This document shows, piece after piece, positions 9,527 to 19,524 of a stretch of DNA of 64,000 nucleotides. Under the pieces are notes generated by a model. That model ran no database searches. It worked only from the letters and a program-made list of their open reading frames with translations, and had not been told where the DNA came from. Both the position numbers and the translations under genes were made by a program. The stretch's first letter is position 1, and each line of letters begins with the position of its first letter. Source of the stretch: Laspinema olomoucense D3b (lineage in GTDB: Bacteria; Cyanobacteriota; Cyanobacteriia; Cyanobacteriales; Laspinemataceae); contig NZ_JAMXFA010000031.1 in assembly GCF_025370785.1 (NCBI RefSeq), forward strand, positions 1 through 64,000. The letters are read 5' to 3'.

Positions 9527-12500
9527 ATGATTGAACTGAGTGGATATCAGATTGGTCAAGAAATTTACCGCAACACCAAGCGGGTGGTCTATCGCGGTAT
9601 TCGAGAAATGGACGGGTTGCCGGTAATTTTAAAAGCTTTGGGGACGGAGTATCCGAGTCCCACGGATATCGAGCAACTCCATCACGAATATGAGATGACT
9701 AAAGACTTGAATTTAGGGGGAATTATTGAGCCATTAAGTCTGGAAATGAGCCGGAATTTGCCGGTTTTAGTTTTACCAGATAACGGAGAAATTTCCCTGA
9801 AAACTTTTTTAAACCAACAAGGCTTAGAAATTGATATATTTTTAAATTTAGGGATTCAATTAGCGCAAATTTTAGGGGAAATTCATCAACACCATATTAT
9901 TCATAAAGATATTAAACCGAGCAATATTATTATTCATCCTCAGATTTTAGAGGTGAAGTTAATTGATTTTGCGATCGCCTCCCAGTTGTCCAAAGAAACG
10001 GCGGCTGCGGTGCATCCCAATAGCCTGGAAGGAACCCTCGCTTATATGTCCCCAGAACAAACGGGGCGGATGAATCGGGCGATCGACTATCGCACGGATT
10101 TTTACTCGTTAGGGGTGACCTTTTATGAAATGCTCACAGGGGAATTACCCTGTCAAGCAGAGGAGGCGATCGAGGTAGTTCACTGTCATATTGCCCGGAT
10201 GCCAATTCCCCCGACTGAAGTGGTTCCGGAGATTCCTCTCGCGGTTTCTAACCTGGTCATGAAATTGTTGGCAAAGACAGCAGAAAACCGATATCAAAGT
10301 GGGTATGGGTTAAAGTGGGATTTAGAATATTGCCTAAAGCAATGGCAAGAACAGGGTAAAATTGATGAGTTCCAGTTGGGAGTAAAAGATTTTTCTAGTA
10401 AGTTAGAAATTCCCCAAAAACTATATGGAAGGGAACGAGAAAGTGCGGAAGTTTTATCCGCTTTTGAACGGGTTTGTGGAGGGGGGACTGAACTAATTTT
10501 GATTTCGGGGTATTCTGGAGTCGGCAAATCGGCTTTAGTGCAGGAAACTCAGAAACCTTTAGTGAAGCATCGGGGCTATTTTATTGGCGGCAAGTTTGAC
10601 CAATTTAACGTAAATATTCCTTATGCGGCGGTGATTCAAGCCTTGGCATCCCTGGTCCGGCAACTGCTGAGTGAACCTGAAGCCCAAATTAAAGCCTGGA
10701 AAGACAAAATATTAGCGGCGACTGGGGAAAATGCCCAGGTGATTATTGAGGTGATTCCCGAAGTAGAACTGATTATTGGCCCTCAACCGGCATTGGTATC
10801 GCTGCCTCCGACGGAATCTCAAAATCGGTTTAATTTGGTTTTTCAAAAATTTATTAATATTTTCCCTCAAGAAGAACATCCCCTGATTTTCTTTATTGAC
10901 GATTTACAGTGGGCCGATTTAGCGTCTCTGGAATTAATTAAGCGAGTGATTACCGATAGGGAAAATCATTATTTATTGATGATTGCTTCTTATCGAGATA
11001 ATGAAGTAACCGCGACTCACCCGGTAGGGTTGACATTAAAGGATATTAAAAATACGCAGGTTCCGGTGAGCGAAATCAATCTCACTCCCTTGAATGTTCA
11101 TCAGGTCAATGACTTACTGGCAGAAACGTTAAATTGTACCACAGCCAAATCTTTTAGCCTAGCCAAGCTAATTTTTAAGAAAACCCAAGGAAATCCTTTT
11201 TTCTTAACCCAGGTTTTAAAATCTTTAGAACAAGACCAGTTATTAAAGTTCAATTGGGAGAAAGGGAGCTGGGATTGGCAAAGCAGCCAAATTGAAAAAA
11301 TCGGGATGACTGAGAATGTGGTGGAGTTAATGGTTAGCAAAATTCAAAAATTGCAGCCCAAAACTCAAACTGCTTTAAAATTAGCAGCTTGTATCGGCAA
11401 CTCTTTTGACATTGAAATGCTCTCGATTGTCAATGAGCGATCGCCTCATTTGACGAGTAGAGATTTGTGGGAAGCTATTCAAGAAGAATTGATTTTCCCC
11501 TTAGCTAAAACTCATACACTGTACCGGGTTATAGAACCTCGCAATGGGGGGAAAGTCTGCTACCAGTTTTTACACGATCGCGTCCAACAAGCTGCTTATT
11601 CCCTAATTCCAGAAAACCGCAAAAAAGAAACTCATTGGCAAATTGCTTATCTTCTGTTGAAAAATACTCCGCCGGAAACTCTAGAAGAAAGTATTTTTGA
11701 AATTGTCAATCATTTAAACTATAGTTATGAATTAATAACTACTTCTGAACAACAAATTAAGTTAGTCCGATTAAATTTAAGGGCGGGGCAGAAAGCCCTA
11801 GCAGCCAATGCTTATGAATTGGCTCATACCTATTTTCAAGTCGGATTGAGACTTTTAGAAGAAGGAAGCTGGGAGAGTGATTATCAAACTACCCTCAGGC
11901 TGCATATCCAGGCAGCTTATGCGGCTTACCTCAATACGGATTTTGAACAAATGGAGGATTTGGTAAAAATTGGCCTAATCCAAGCAAAATCTATTCTAGA
12001 TCAAGTTAATTTTTATGAAATCAGAATTAAAGCTTATAGCTCTTGCAGCCAACAACTCAAAGCGTTAGAGAATACCCAAAAAGCACTTCAATTATTAAAT
12101 ATACATTTGCCAGAACAGCCCACCTTTGCCGCTATTCAAGTTGAACTGAATGAAATATCAAATCAATTAACCGGAAAAAATATCCGGGATTTAATCACTT
12201 TACCTCAAATGTCTGAGGCTCATCAAAAAGCCGGGATGCGGATTCTCAATAGTGCGATCGCCCCGGCCTATCAAGTTGCCCCGATGCTGCTCCCCTTGAT
12301 TGTATTTCAGGAAATAAAGTTATCCCTAACCTATGGGAATACCGATGAATCCGCTTATGCTTACGCTTGTTATGGCCTGATTTTATGTGGCGTTGTGGGA
12401 AATATTGAAACCGGGCATAAATTCGGTCAATTGGCCTTAAAAGTTTTAGATCAATTTAACAATAAGGAGCTAAAATGCCGAACTCTAATGGTGGTCAATA

Positions 12501-15500
12501 ATAACGTGCGAGTCTGGAAAGACCCCTTGAAGGAAACCCTCCCGCCTTTGCTAACGGCTTATGAGACGGGCTTGGAAAATGGAGATTTAGAGTATGCCGG
12601 TCTTTCGGCTTATAATTACTGCCTCAATTCTTATTTTGCTGGAAAAGAACTTTCTAAATTAGAAGCTGAGATGGCTTCTTATAATTCTCTGCTTGAAAAA
12701 TTTAAACAAACTACCATGCTCACTTATTGCCAAATGTCTTGGCAGGTGGTTTTAAATTTAAGGAATAAATCAGACAATTCCGTGAACTTAGTCGGGACAG
12801 CTTATAACGCAGAGACAATGCTGCCAATCCATGAACAAGGGAGCGATCGCTATGCCCTCTGTTGTTTATATTTGCACAAACTTATTCTAAGCTATTTATT
12901 TCGGCAACCTGAACAGGCGGTAGTAAATGCTGCTCTTGGGGCAAACTACTTAGATGCGTTAACCGCAGTTTATACCCTGCCTCTGTTTTATTTTTATGAT
13001 TCTCTCTCCGCTGTGGCGGTGTATCTCCAGGCATCCGAATCTGAACAAGAAGAGATTCTGATTAAGGTAGAAACCAATCAAGACAAAATGAAAAACTGGG
13101 CCAACTTTGCCCCCGACAATTTTCAACACAAGTATGAATTAGTCGAGGCAGAAAAAGCGCGGATCAAGGGAGAAGTATTAGAAGCCATGAAATTTTATGA
13201 CCAGGCGATCGCCACGGCTCAAAAAAATAACTATATCCAAGAAGAAGCCCTCGCCTGGGAATTAGCCGCAGAGTTTTATGAACAGATTGGACGAGACCCT
13301 ATTGCCGGATTTTATCGCCAAAAAGCCCATTCCTGCTACTATCGCTGGGGCGCATTGGCTAAAGTCCAGGATTTGGAACATCGATTCTCTGACTTAAACT
13401 CTAAAACACTCGAAATAGGCACGAATGAAATTCAGACCCAGAATTATACCGAGTCAAAAAGTAGCGGTTACCATATATTTTTAGATTTAAAGACGGTTAT
13501 TCAAGCTTCTAAAGCTCTGATTGGGGAAGTACATCTCGACCAACTATTGGCTAAATTGATGCGTCTTGCTCTCGAAAATGCGGGGGCGCAAACGGGATAT
13601 TTACTCCTCAATCAACAGGGTAATTTTGTGATAAAAGCAGCGGGTAAAATCGAACAAACCGAGGTCTCAGTTCGACAGGCGATCGCCGCTGAAACCAGTT
13701 CCTTGTTACCCCGGTCCTTAATTAATTATGTCAGTCGCACCCAAGAAGATGTCGTCCTCAACGATGCCAGCCAAAATGAGCAATTTACCAGTGACCCGTA
13801 CATTTTAGCGACTCAGCCCAAGTCGGTGTTATGTACGCCAATTTTGGGGCAAGGTAAGCTGCTGGGGATTCTGTACTTGGAAAATAACCTGCTTGTGGGG
13901 GCCTTTAGTCCCTCGCGAGTGGAATTGCTCAAACTCCTCTCCTCTCAAGCGGCGATCGCCTTAGAAAATGCTCAGCTTTATCAAGCCCAAAAAGAGTATG
14001 CTCGCCAGTTAGAAAAAACCGTCCAAGAGCGCACCCACCAATTACAACAAAGCAATACTCGATATTATAATCTGGCTGCCAATATTCCGGGGATGATTTA
14101 TCAATTTATGATGCACCCTGACGGAAGATTTACTTCTCCCTATGTCAGTCCGGTTTGCCGAAAAATTTATGGAGTTGAAGCCGAAGCCGCGATGGAAGAC
14201 ATCTCTTTATTGAGAGCTTTAATTCATCCCGATGATCGCCAGCAACATACGGAATCCATCACCCGTTCAGCCGCTACCCTCGAACCGTGGCATTCAATCT
14301 GGAGAATTATTGTATCCGGTCAAATTAAATGGCTGCAAGGGGATGCCAACCCTGAAAAGCAACCGGATGGCAGTATTTTATGGGATGGATTAGTAGTTGA
14401 TATAACCGATCGCAAACAGGCAGAAGAGGAATTACGGCAGAGTGAAGAACGCTGGCAATTAGCCTTGCAAGGCAACAATGATGGAATCTGGGACTGGAAT
14501 TTAAAAACCAGTGAAGCCTTCATTTCTAGTCGATGGAAAGAGATCCTCGGCTATGAAGATCATGAACTTCTCAACCATTCAAATACCTGGATTAGTCGCA
14601 TACATCCTGATGATGGGATTTGGGTCACCCAGGCGATTAAAGAGCATTTCTCGGGTCAAACGCCCTATTTCGCCACGGAACATCGCCTGCGGTGCAAAAA
14701 TGGTACTTACAAGTGGATTTTATCCCGGGGTCAGGCACTCTGGGATGTAGCCGGAAACCCGATCCGAATGGTTGGCTCAATTACAGATATCACCGATCGC
14801 AAATTAGCCGAAGAAGCATTAGCCGAAAGTGAACGGAAGTATCGCGACTTGGTGGAAACCTCTCAGGAAATGATATTCTCCATGAATAGCCAAGGTTATT
14901 TTACCTTTGTCAACCAAGCGGTTAAAAATATTTATGGCTATGAACCCGAGGAGATGATCGGTCATCATTTTTCCGAATTCAAACCGTCGGAATATGAGAA
15001 TAAGACCCAGGATCAAGCAGCTTTTGATACAATTTTAGCTGGCCATTCCCTTTCGCAATATGAAACCATAGATATCGCCAAAGATGGTAGACCGATTTAT
15101 CTACTGATTAATGCAATTATCCGACAAGACGCCCAGGGACAACGATTAGGTTTAACCGGCACAGCCAGCAATATTACTCAACGTAAACAAGCGGAATTAG
15201 CCCTGCAACAAGCTAAAGAAGCGGCGGATACTGCCAGCAAAGCCAAAGGGGAATTTCTCTCAAAAATGAGCCACGAATTACGGACCCCACTGAATGCCAT
15301 TCTCGGCTTTACTCAAATTCTAAATCGCGACAATAGCCTCAACCCTCAACAGCAAGACTATCTGGGTATCATCTCGCGGGCGGGGGAACATCTGCTCACC
15401 TTGATTAATGATGTATTGGAAATGTCCAAAATTGAAGCCGGTCGAATTTCCCTGAATGAAACCAGCTTTGACCTGTATCGGCTGTTAACCTCTCTGGAAG

Positions 15501-16660
15501 AAATGTTTAAACTCAAAGCTGAATCCCAAGGATTACAGCTCATGTTTGAATGGACCTCTGATGTCCCCCAGTTCATCAAAACCGACGAAAGCAAATTGCG
15601 GCAAGTTTTTATTAACCTGTTAGGAAATGCCATCAAGTTTACCGAAAAAGGTGGAATTGTCGTCCGGGTTAACAGGGAAAACAAATTCTTATTGCCAAAA
15701 GGAAGTGAAGGAGAAGCGGCCACCTATTTGACCTGTCAAATTGAAGATACCGGACCCGGAATTAGTGCGGAAGAACTGGAGAGTTTATTTGACCCCTTTG
15801 TGCAAACTGAAACGGGAATCAAATCGCAATCTGGCACTGGTTTGGGTCTTCCCATTAGTCGTCAGTTCGTGCAATTAATGGGGGGTGAAATTACCGTTAG
15901 TTCTACCCTGGACAAAGGCACAATCTTTAAATTTAACATCAAAATTAGTCTAGCCGAGGCAATGATTCAGGGGAGTCAAGTACCTCGTCAGCGCGTGATT
16001 GGGTTATTGTCCAATCAACCTGCTTACCGGATTTTGGTGGTTGAGGATAAATGGGAAAGCCGTCTGTTATTGGTGAATCTGCTTGAACCTTTGGGGTTTG
16101 AAGTCCGGGAAGCGGTGAATGGGGAAGATGCGGTGACGATGTGCCACAGTTGGCAACCCCATCTGATTTGGATGGATATGCAAATGCCGGTGATGGATGG
16201 CTATGAAGCCACCCGACAAATTAAACGGATGACTAATGGGCCAATTCCGGTTATTATTGGGTTAACGGCCAGCGCGTTTGAAGAAAATCGGGCAATGGTT
16301 TTGGAGGCAGGATGTGATGATTTTGCCAGTAAACCGTTTCGCGAGGACGTAATTTTTCAAAAAATGACGGAACATTTAGGGGTGCGTTATCTTTATGAAG
16401 AAATCGCTGCTGCTTCTGTGAATAGTCACTCTGCCTCGGTTCCCGGGGACTGCCTAACGGTAACCGAATGTTTGCAGGGAATGTCGCCGGAGTGGAGAAC
16501 CCAACTCTATCAAGCGGCTAGTGCACTGGATGAGGAGGCGATCGCGAGCTTAATGACCCAAATTCCCGACTCCCATGCCGCCTTATCAACAACCCTCACC
16601 TCTTTGGTGACTCAACTGCGATTTGATAAAATTATTGAGTTAATCCAGACTAATGACTAG
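9527..16660 (+). CDS. Giant Ser/Thr kinase-AAA ATPase-GAF-PAS-histidine kinase-receiver hybrid
   Basis: 2377 residues. Order: Ser/Thr kinase-like domain (1-275; Lys in VILKAL, HKDIKPSN at about 125, then LIDFAIAS, so DFG reads DFA, and YMSPEQTGRMNR); predicted AAA-type ATPase (Walker A GYSGVGKSA at about 328, Walker B LIFFIDDLQWAD at about 451); a long helical TPR-like region (about 600-1290); GAF (about 1340-1485); three PAS domains (about 1508-1890); histidine kinase (His1916 in SHELRTPLN; NLLGNAIKFT; DTGPGIS; GTGLGLPIS); receiver (about 2167-2285, Asp2217 in WMDMQMPVMDG, Lys in ASKPF). The last about 80 residues are a helical tail of unknown role. No membrane segment is evident. This architecture is common in filamentous cyanobacteria and its signals are mostly unknown. 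The stop overlaps the next gene by 8 bp, implying cotranslation with the receiver-cyclase, its likely partner (inference). Confidence 0.93.
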   Translation: MIELSGYQIGQEIYRNTKRVVYRGIREMDGLPVILKALGTEYPSPTDIEQLHHEYEMTKDLNLGGIIEPLSLEMSRNLPVLVLPDNGEISLKTFLNQQGLEIDIFLNLGIQLAQILGEIHQHHIIHKDIKPSNIIIHPQILEVKLIDFAIASQLSKETAAAVHPNSLEGTLAYMSPEQTGRMNRAIDYRTDFYSLGVTFYEMLTGELPCQAEEAIEVVHCHIARMPIPPTEVVPEIPLAVSNLVMKLLAKTAENRYQSGYGLKWDLEYCLKQWQEQGKIDEFQLGVKDFSSKLEIPQKLYGRERESAEVLSAFERVCGGGTELILISGYSGVGKSALVQETQKPLVKHRGYFIGGKFDQFNVNIPYAAVIQALASLVRQLLSEPEAQIKAWKDKILAATGENAQVIIEVIPEVELIIGPQPALVSLPPTESQNRFNLVFQKFINIFPQEEHPLIFFIDDLQWADLASLELIKRVITDRENHYLLMIASYRDNEVTATHPVGLTLKDIKNTQVPVSEINLTPLNVHQVNDLLAETLNCTTAKSFSLAKLIFKKTQGNPFFLTQVLKSLEQDQLLKFNWEKGSWDWQSSQIEKIGMTENVVELMVSKIQKLQPKTQTALKLAACIGNSFDIEMLSIVNERSPHLTSRDLWEAIQEELIFPLAKTHTLYRVIEPRNGGKVCYQFLHDRVQQAAYSLIPENRKKETHWQIAYLLLKNTPPETLEESIFEIVNHLNYSYELITTSEQQIKLVRLNLRAGQKALAANAYELAHTYFQVGLRLLEEGSWESDYQTTLRLHIQAAYAAYLNTDFEQMEDLVKIGLIQAKSILDQVNFYEIRIKAYSSCSQQLKALENTQKALQLLNIHLPEQPTFAAIQVELNEISNQLTGKNIRDLITLPQMSEAHQKAGMRILNSAIAPAYQVAPMLLPLIVFQEIKLSLTYGNTDESAYAYACYGLILCGVVGNIETGHKFGQLALKVLDQFNNKELKCRTLMVVNNNVRVWKDPLKETLPPLLTAYETGLENGDLEYAGLSAYNYCLNSYFAGKELSKLEAEMASYNSLLEKFKQTTMLTYCQMSWQVVLNLRNKSDNSVNLVGTAYNAETMLPIHEQGSDRYALCCLYLHKLILSYLFRQPEQAVVNAALGANYLDALTAVYTLPLFYFYDSLSAVAVYLQASESEQEEILIKVETNQDKMKNWANFAPDNFQHKYELVEAEKARIKGEVLEAMKFYDQAIATAQKNNYIQEEALAWELAAEFYEQIGRDPIAGFYRQKAHSCYYRWGALAKVQDLEHRFSDLNSKTLEIGTNEIQTQNYTESKSSGYHIFLDLKTVIQASKALIGEVHLDQLLAKLMRLALENAGAQTGYLLLNQQGNFVIKAAGKIEQTEVSVRQAIAAETSSLLPRSLINYVSRTQEDVVLNDASQNEQFTSDPYILATQPKSVLCTPILGQGKLLGILYLENNLLVGAFSPSRVELLKLLSSQAAIALENAQLYQAQKEYARQLEKTVQERTHQLQQSNTRYYNLAANIPGMIYQFMMHPDGRFTSPYVSPVCRKIYGVEAEAAMEDISLLRALIHPDDRQQHTESITRSAATLEPWHSIWRIIVSGQIKWLQGDANPEKQPDGSILWDGLVVDITDRKQAEEELRQSEERWQLALQGNNDGIWDWNLKTSEAFISSRWKEILGYEDHELLNHSNTWISRIHPDDGIWVTQAIKEHFSGQTPYFATEHRLRCKNGTYKWILSRGQALWDVAGNPIRMVGSITDITDRKLAEEALAESERKYRDLVETSQEMIFSMNSQGYFTFVNQAVKNIYGYEPEEMIGHHFSEFKPSEYENKTQDQAAFDTILAGHSLSQYETIDIAKDGRPIYLLINAIIRQDAQGQRLGLTGTASNITQRKQAELALQQAKEAADTASKAKGEFLSKMSHELRTPLNAILGFTQILNRDNSLNPQQQDYLGIISRAGEHLLTLINDVLEMSKIEAGRISLNETSFDLYRLLTSLEEMFKLKAESQGLQLMFEWTSDVPQFIKTDESKLRQVFINLLGNAIKFTEKGGIVVRVNRENKFLLPKGSEGEAATYLTCQIEDTGPGISAEELESLFDPFVQTETGIKSQSGTGLGLPISRQFVQLMGGEITVSSTLDKGTIFKFNIKISLAEAMIQGSQVPRQRVIGLLSNQPAYRILVVEDKWESRLLLVNLLEPLGFEVREAVNGEDAVTMCHSWQPHLIWMDMQMPVMDGYEATRQIKRMTNGPIPVIIGLTASAFEENRAMVLEAGCDDFASKPFREDVIFQKMTEHLGVRYLYEEIAAASVNSHSASVPGDCLTVTECLQGMSPEWRTQLYQAASALDEEAIASLMTQIPDSHAALSTTLTSLVTQLRFDKIIELIQTND

Positions 16661-17726
16661 CCAGCCTATTCATGAACCCAACTGCAAAATTTTAGTCGTC
16701 GATGATACCCTGGACAATGTTAATCTGCTCTCCAAAATGTTGACCGATTCGGGATATAAGGTTCGTAAAGCCTTGAACGGTCAAATGGCATTAATGGGGG
16801 TGCAGGCTTCGCCACCGGACTTGATTTTGCTGGATATTAATATGCCTGATATGAATGGGTATGAGGTTTGTGAAAATTTAAAAACTCAAGAAAAAACTCG
16901 GAATATTCCGGTGATTTTTTTAAGTGCCCTTGATGATGTGTTAGATAAAGTCAAGGCGTTCAAACTCGGGGCGGTTGATTATATCACCAAACCGTTCCAA
17001 TTTGAAGAGGTTTTAGCGCGGGTTGAGAATCATTTAAAAATTTGTCGATTGCAACAAGAATTAGAAGAACAAAATGCGTTACTGCGGTTAGAACGGGAGA
17101 AATCGGAGCGATTATTGCTGAATATTTTACCGAAGGCGATCGCCGCGCAATTAAAAGAAAGCTCCACTGCGATCGCCGAACACTTTGAGGAAGCCAGCAT
17201 TTTATTTGCCGATATTGTCGGATTTACCCCCCTGTCGGCTCAAATGTCCGCATCGGAATTAGTCTCCTTACTGAATCAAATTTTTTCCGAATTTGATAAA
17301 CTGGCAACTCAACATGGATTAGAAAAAATTAAAACCATTGGGGATTCCTATATGGTTGTCGGTGGCGTTCCCCTCCCCCAATCGGACCATGCGGAGGCGA
17401 TCGCTCAGATGGCATTGGATATGCAGCAGGCGATCTCCCAATTTCAAACCCAAACCGGCGAACCATTTCAAATTCGCTGTGGGATTGCCACGGGTCCTGT
17501 GGTCGCCGGGGTAATCGGGACCACCAAGTTTATTTACGATCTCTGGGGAGATGCGGTGAATATTGCCTCGCGAATGGAATCTCAAGGATTACCCGGTCAA
17601 ATTCAAGTCACTGCCGAGACATACCACCGATTAAAAAGCAACTATATCTTGACGGAACGGGGAACGGTTTCCATTCGAGGAAAAGGAGAAATGCTCACCT
17701 ACTGGCTAACGGGAAAAAAGTCATAA
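16653..17726 (+). CDS. Receiver domain-class III adenylate/guanylate cyclase
   Basis: Residues 8-130 are a receiver domain (ILVVDD, phospho-acceptor Asp61 in LLDINMPDMNG, DYITKPF). A coiled coil (about 130-165) leads to a class III cyclase domain. Metal-binding Asp residues are present (ILFADIVGFT and IGDSYMVVGG). The purine-specifying Lys (EKIKTIGD) and Asp (YDLWGDAVN) favour ATP over GTP as substrate, so cAMP is the likely product; this is an inference from residue identity. The ATG overlaps the end of the giant hybrid kinase by 8 bp, so phosphoryl transfer from that kinase to Asp61, controlling cyclase activity, is the simplest model. It converges with the kinase gene at 17761 across a 34-bp gap. 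Confidence 0.93.
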   Translation: MTSQPIHEPNCKILVVDDTLDNVNLLSKMLTDSGYKVRKALNGQMALMGVQASPPDLILLDINMPDMNGYEVCENLKTQEKTRNIPVIFLSALDDVLDKVKAFKLGAVDYITKPFQFEEVLARVENHLKICRLQQELEEQNALLRLEREKSERLLLNILPKAIAAQLKESSTAIAEHFEEASILFADIVGFTPLSAQMSASELVSLLNQIFSEFDKLATQHGLEKIKTIGDSYMVVGGVPLPQSDHAEAIAQMALDMQQAISQFQTQTGEPFQIRCGIATGPVVAGVIGTTKFIYDLWGDAVNIASRMESQGLPGQIQVTAETYHRLKSNYILTERGTVSIRGKGEMLTYWLTGKKS

Positions 17727-17760
17727 AATCGGGTAAACTTTGGCTCGCAAACTCGCTCCA

Positions 17761-19092
17761 TCAGCCTGCGATCGCCTCGGGGTCACCCACGGGAATCTGG
17801 ATCTCAAATACAGTTCCTTCCCCTAATTCAGAATAGCAAATTAAATTACCATTGTGAGCTTCTTTAACAATTTGAAGGGAAATAGATAGCCCTAATCCTG
17901 TCCCTTTCCCCACCGCCTTAGTCGTAAATAAGTAATCAAAAATTTGGGATTGAACTTCCGGAGTCATTCCCTGACCATTATCGGCAATCTGAACTCGGAT
18001 CTGTTGACCATCGGCACTCAATTTCGTATAAATCGTGATTTGCGGCCCTACATCGGGTGGCAAAATCGAATTTTCCCTGCCCTCTTCTAAAGCATCAATC
18101 GCATTAGCAATAATATTCATAAATACTTGATTAAGCTGGCCGAGATAACAGCGAATCCTCGGAATTTTTCCATAGTTTTTCACCACTTTAATCTCTCTGC
18201 GGTTAGGAGTGGCTTTGAGCCGATGCTGTAAAATCATTAAGGTGCTATCGAGTCCTTCATGGATATCGGCCAACACTTTAACACTGGTATCAGAACGGCA
18301 AAAGGTGCCCAGGGAAGTGCTGAGGTTAGAAATGCGATCGGTCCCTACCTTCATTGAAGCCAGCATTTTGGGTAAATCTTGTAACAGATACTCAATATCG
18401 ATTTCTACCCCTTTGCGCTGAATTTCTTCGCCACTATTCGGAAACTTAGCTCGATACAATTCTAAATATTCAATTAAATGATAAACTGCTTCAGTCGCAA
18501 TATCAATATTCCCCGCAATAAACCCCAAAGGATTCTTAATTTCATGGGCAACCCCCGCCACTAATTGGCCGATGGAAGAGAGCTTTTCCCCCCGGACCAA
18601 TTGGAGTTGAGTCTTTTGCAGTTCTGCCAAAATTTGAGAGAGTTCGGCGGTTCTTTCTTCCACTCGTTGTTCGAGGGATTGTTTTTCATGAATTAATTCC
18701 CGGGTTAAGCGACGCAATTTAATATGAATTTTAATGCGAGCTAAGATTTCATCTTTATAAAAAGGTTTTGTAATATAATCAACTGCCCCGAGTCCTAATC
18801 CTTTGGCTTTTTCCAAATTATCAGAAATGCCCGTCATGAAAATAATCGGAATATCATGGGTTTCGGGAGCAGTTTGGAGGAGGTTACAAGTTTGGAAACC
18901 ATCGAGTTCGGGCATGATGATATCCAGTAAAATTAAATCAACGGGATGAGTTTTGGCGAGGTCAATTCCTTTTCTACCTTGTTTAGCCAAGAGGACATCA
19001 TAGCCCACTTCCGTCAAAAGAGAGTATAATAATTCTAAGTTAGTGAAGGAATCGTCAATTACTAACACTAACCCTATTTCCTCAGTGGTCAT
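17761..19092 (-). CDS. Receiver-histidine kinase hybrid
   Basis: An N-terminal receiver (VLVIDD, Asp58 in LLDIIMPELDG, DYITKPF) is joined by a coiled coil (about 130-165) to a histidine kinase core with His184 in GVAHEIKNPL, an N box (NIIANAIDAL), DNGQGM and GKGTGLGLS. Residue numbers count from GTG 19095. It has no sensor domain, so it may be a relay intermediate that receives a phosphate and then autophosphorylates, a common cyanobacterial design. ATG 19092 is preferred to GTG 19095; AGAGGAAGG lies 8 bases upstream. It is transcribed towards the cyclase. The kinase core is of the same subfamily as those at 843 and 4231. The partner protein is not known. Confidence 0.9.
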   Translation of the reverse strand: MTTEEIGLVLVIDDSFTNLELLYSLLTEVGYDVLLAKQGRKGIDLAKTHPVDLILLDIIMPELDGFQTCNLLQTAPETHDIPIIFMTGISDNLEKAKGLGLGAVDYITKPFYKDEILARIKIHIKLRRLTRELIHEKQSLEQRVEERTAELSQILAELQKTQLQLVRGEKLSSIGQLVAGVAHEIKNPLGFIAGNIDIATEAVYHLIEYLELYRAKFPNSGEEIQRKGVEIDIEYLLQDLPKMLASMKVGTDRISNLSTSLGTFCRSDTSVKVLADIHEGLDSTLMILQHRLKATPNRREIKVVKNYGKIPRIRCYLGQLNQVFMNIIANAIDALEEGRENSILPPDVGPQITIYTKLSADGQQIRVQIADNGQGMTPEVQSQIFDYLFTTKAVGKGTGLGLSISLQIVKEAHNGNLICYSELGEGTVFEIQIPVGDPEAIAG

Positions 19093-19095
19093 CAC

Positions 19096-19524
19096 GGTGG
19101 CCTTCCTCTCTATTCAAATCGATTTGGGGTTGAGACTCAAGACTCAATATAAAAATAATATAAACTGAACAATATGGTTTTAGTCTCCTAAAACCGGAAT
19201 GCGCTCAACGGATCGGGACCGTGTTTTATCGATTGTATAGGATTGGGGGACGGGAGGCTGTGATTTGTAACCGGGCGATCGCCCAGTGCAATGGTGCAAA
19301 ATTAGATGCCAAGGACAAGAAACCGGGTTTCCCGGCCCAAATTTGGGGCTCTGATGCAGGGATTTTGTGCAGAAACCGGGTTTGTCTTCCCTAGAAGAAG
19401 CGGCAACTGGGTTTCCACCTCTGATTCGGGAGTAAAACCGGAGAAAAAACGCGATCGGGTGTACAGAACAAACCCAATCGCGTTTTTTAAAAATTCCAAC
19501 GGGAAGCTAGTCCCTGAGAGAGGA
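19096..19524. repeat. Intergenic region with GAAACCGGGTTT-type repeats
   Basis: Holds AGAAACCGGGTTT-type motifs at 19318-19330 and 19371-19383, plus a diverged copy near 19402. The same motif, inverted or diverged, recurs at 57563-57577 and 57622-57634. These are short dispersed palindromic repeats seen in many Oscillatoriales genomes. The terminator of the WD40 kinase lies at 19444-19488. Confidence 0.5.
19444..19488 (-). terminator. Bidirectional-looking terminator downstream of the WD40 kinase
   Basis: AAAAAACGCGATCGGGT (19444-19460) pairs with ACCCAATCGCGTTTTTT (19472-19488), one mismatch and an 11-base loop. It lies 36 bp past the stop of the minus-strand WD40 kinase. It has an A run on one side and a T run on the other, so it could work in both directions; the stem includes GCGATCG, part of a HIP1 site. 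Confidence 0.75.
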
